30,022 nt of DNA, from NCBI GenBank assembly GCA_049509915.1, contig JBEKZL010000057.1, positions 1 to 30,022 on the forward strand, given 5' to 3'. Source of the stretch: JBEKYD01 sp049509915. GTDB taxonomy: Bacteria; Acidobacteriota; Terriglobia; Bryobacterales; Bryobacteraceae. Positions 29,665-30,022 of the stretch are shown here, piece after piece; within the stretch, counting starts at the first letter, position 1, and the number at the start of each line of letters is the position of its first letter. The notes under the pieces were generated by a model, which saw only the letters and a program-made list of their open reading frames with translations, did not search any database and was not told the DNA's origin. The translations under genes and the position numbers were made by a program.

Positions 29665-30022
29665 ATGATTCCATTCAAGTTCTACCGGGTACGCCTGCGC
29701 TTCCGGGCGCGGGGGCCGCTGCGCTTTCCGGTGCCGGCCGCCAATCTGCTGCGCGGAGCCCTGGGACACCGCCTGGGAGCCAAACTGGAGGAGGAAGACT
29801 TCGCCCGATGTTTCCGTCCCGGAGGCAGATCCGGAACCGAGCCGGCGCCCAGCGGTCTGGCGGACTGGCCGCGCCCTTTCGTGCTGCGTGCTTCCCACCT
29901 CGACGGGATGGAGTGCCACCTGGGAGATTACTGGAGTTTCGACGCGCACATCTTCGCGCGCGAAGCGTTCTGGCCGCTGGTTCACGCGCTGGCGGGCGCC
30001 GCCGAGCGCGGCATGGGTCCAG
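29665..30022 (+). CDS. Cas6-like RAMP protein, 5' part only
   Basis: The first 119 codons are visible; the gene runs past the window end. The N-terminus has a ferredoxin-like strand (FKFYRVRLRFRARGPL) followed by AANLLRGALGHRL (about 26-37), like the start of PF10040 Cas6 endoribonucleases. The segment WSFDAHIFAREAFWPLVHALAGAAERGMG (in two halves, about 90-104 and 105-118) matches the Cas6 pattern of a beta strand, helix and the turn GxG before the G-rich loop. Cas6 cuts CRISPR precursor RNA. The catalytic residues would lie outside the window. No CRISPR array or other cas gene is seen here, so it may be an orphan or the edge of a locus to the right. Confidence 0.65.
   Translation, partial: MIPFKFYRVRLRFRARGPLRFPVPAANLLRGALGHRLGAKLEEEDFARCFRPGGRSGTEPAPSGLADWPRPFVLRASHLDGMECHLGDYWSFDAHIFAREAFWPLVHALAGAAERGMGP

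Overview
The window comes from a high-GC member of the Acidobacteriota, most likely the Solibacter/Bryobacter group. The best clues are a TIGR03435-type secreted protein (19411-20540, a family strongly expanded in Solibacter), a small protein opening with MARGWES (a type I recall from Acidobacteriota), secreted proteins of the 'LPDFICEE' type, and many intergenic palindromes. The taxonomy is inferred from family content. No 16S gene is present.

Layout. 1-14279 is mostly housekeeping on the minus strand: guaA (3' end outside the window), a secreted TPR protein, gyrA-larE as a tight pair, a secreted protein of unknown function, a LuxR-type response regulator, purH, a small MARGWES protein and pheS-pheT. 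A second LuxR-type response regulator at 10141 (plus strand) has a near-consensus sigma-70 promoter. 14376-18436 holds a membrane-anchored peroxiredoxin, a large hybrid histidine kinase with a periplasmic solute-binding-type sensor, and a secreted SnoaL/DUF4440-like protein. 18464-19259 is a two-gene unit encoding a mini HU-like protein and a TIR protein whose N-terminus is itself HU-like. This is the best candidate for an undescribed system. Next comes a frameshifted TIGR03435 gene.

20766-26861 is an accessory-looking, carbohydrate-flavoured region: a polytopic GT-C-like membrane protein, a coupled alpha/alpha-barrel (six-hairpin-like) protein, a GT2 glycosyltransferase, a Ser/Thr-rich poly-proline protein, and the C-terminal fragment of a GT87/DUF2029 membrane protein. 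The last two lie between direct repeats of about 190-220 bp that carry the 3' end of the GT2 gene. The second repeat is followed by tRNA-Lys(CUU).

27277-30022 holds a ClpB-D2-type AAA+ ATPase fused to a C-terminal receiver domain, infA, a cold-shock gene with a strong intrinsic terminator inside its leader, and the 5' end of a Cas6-like RAMP gene running off the window. No CRISPR array, intact insertion sequence, transposase or integrase was seen.

Several genes have -10-like boxes placed 5-9 nt before the start codon and no Shine-Dalgarno sequence, which suggests leaderless transcripts. Signalling genes are frequent: one hybrid kinase, two stand-alone response regulators and one AAA+-receiver fusion, none adjacent to an obvious partner.
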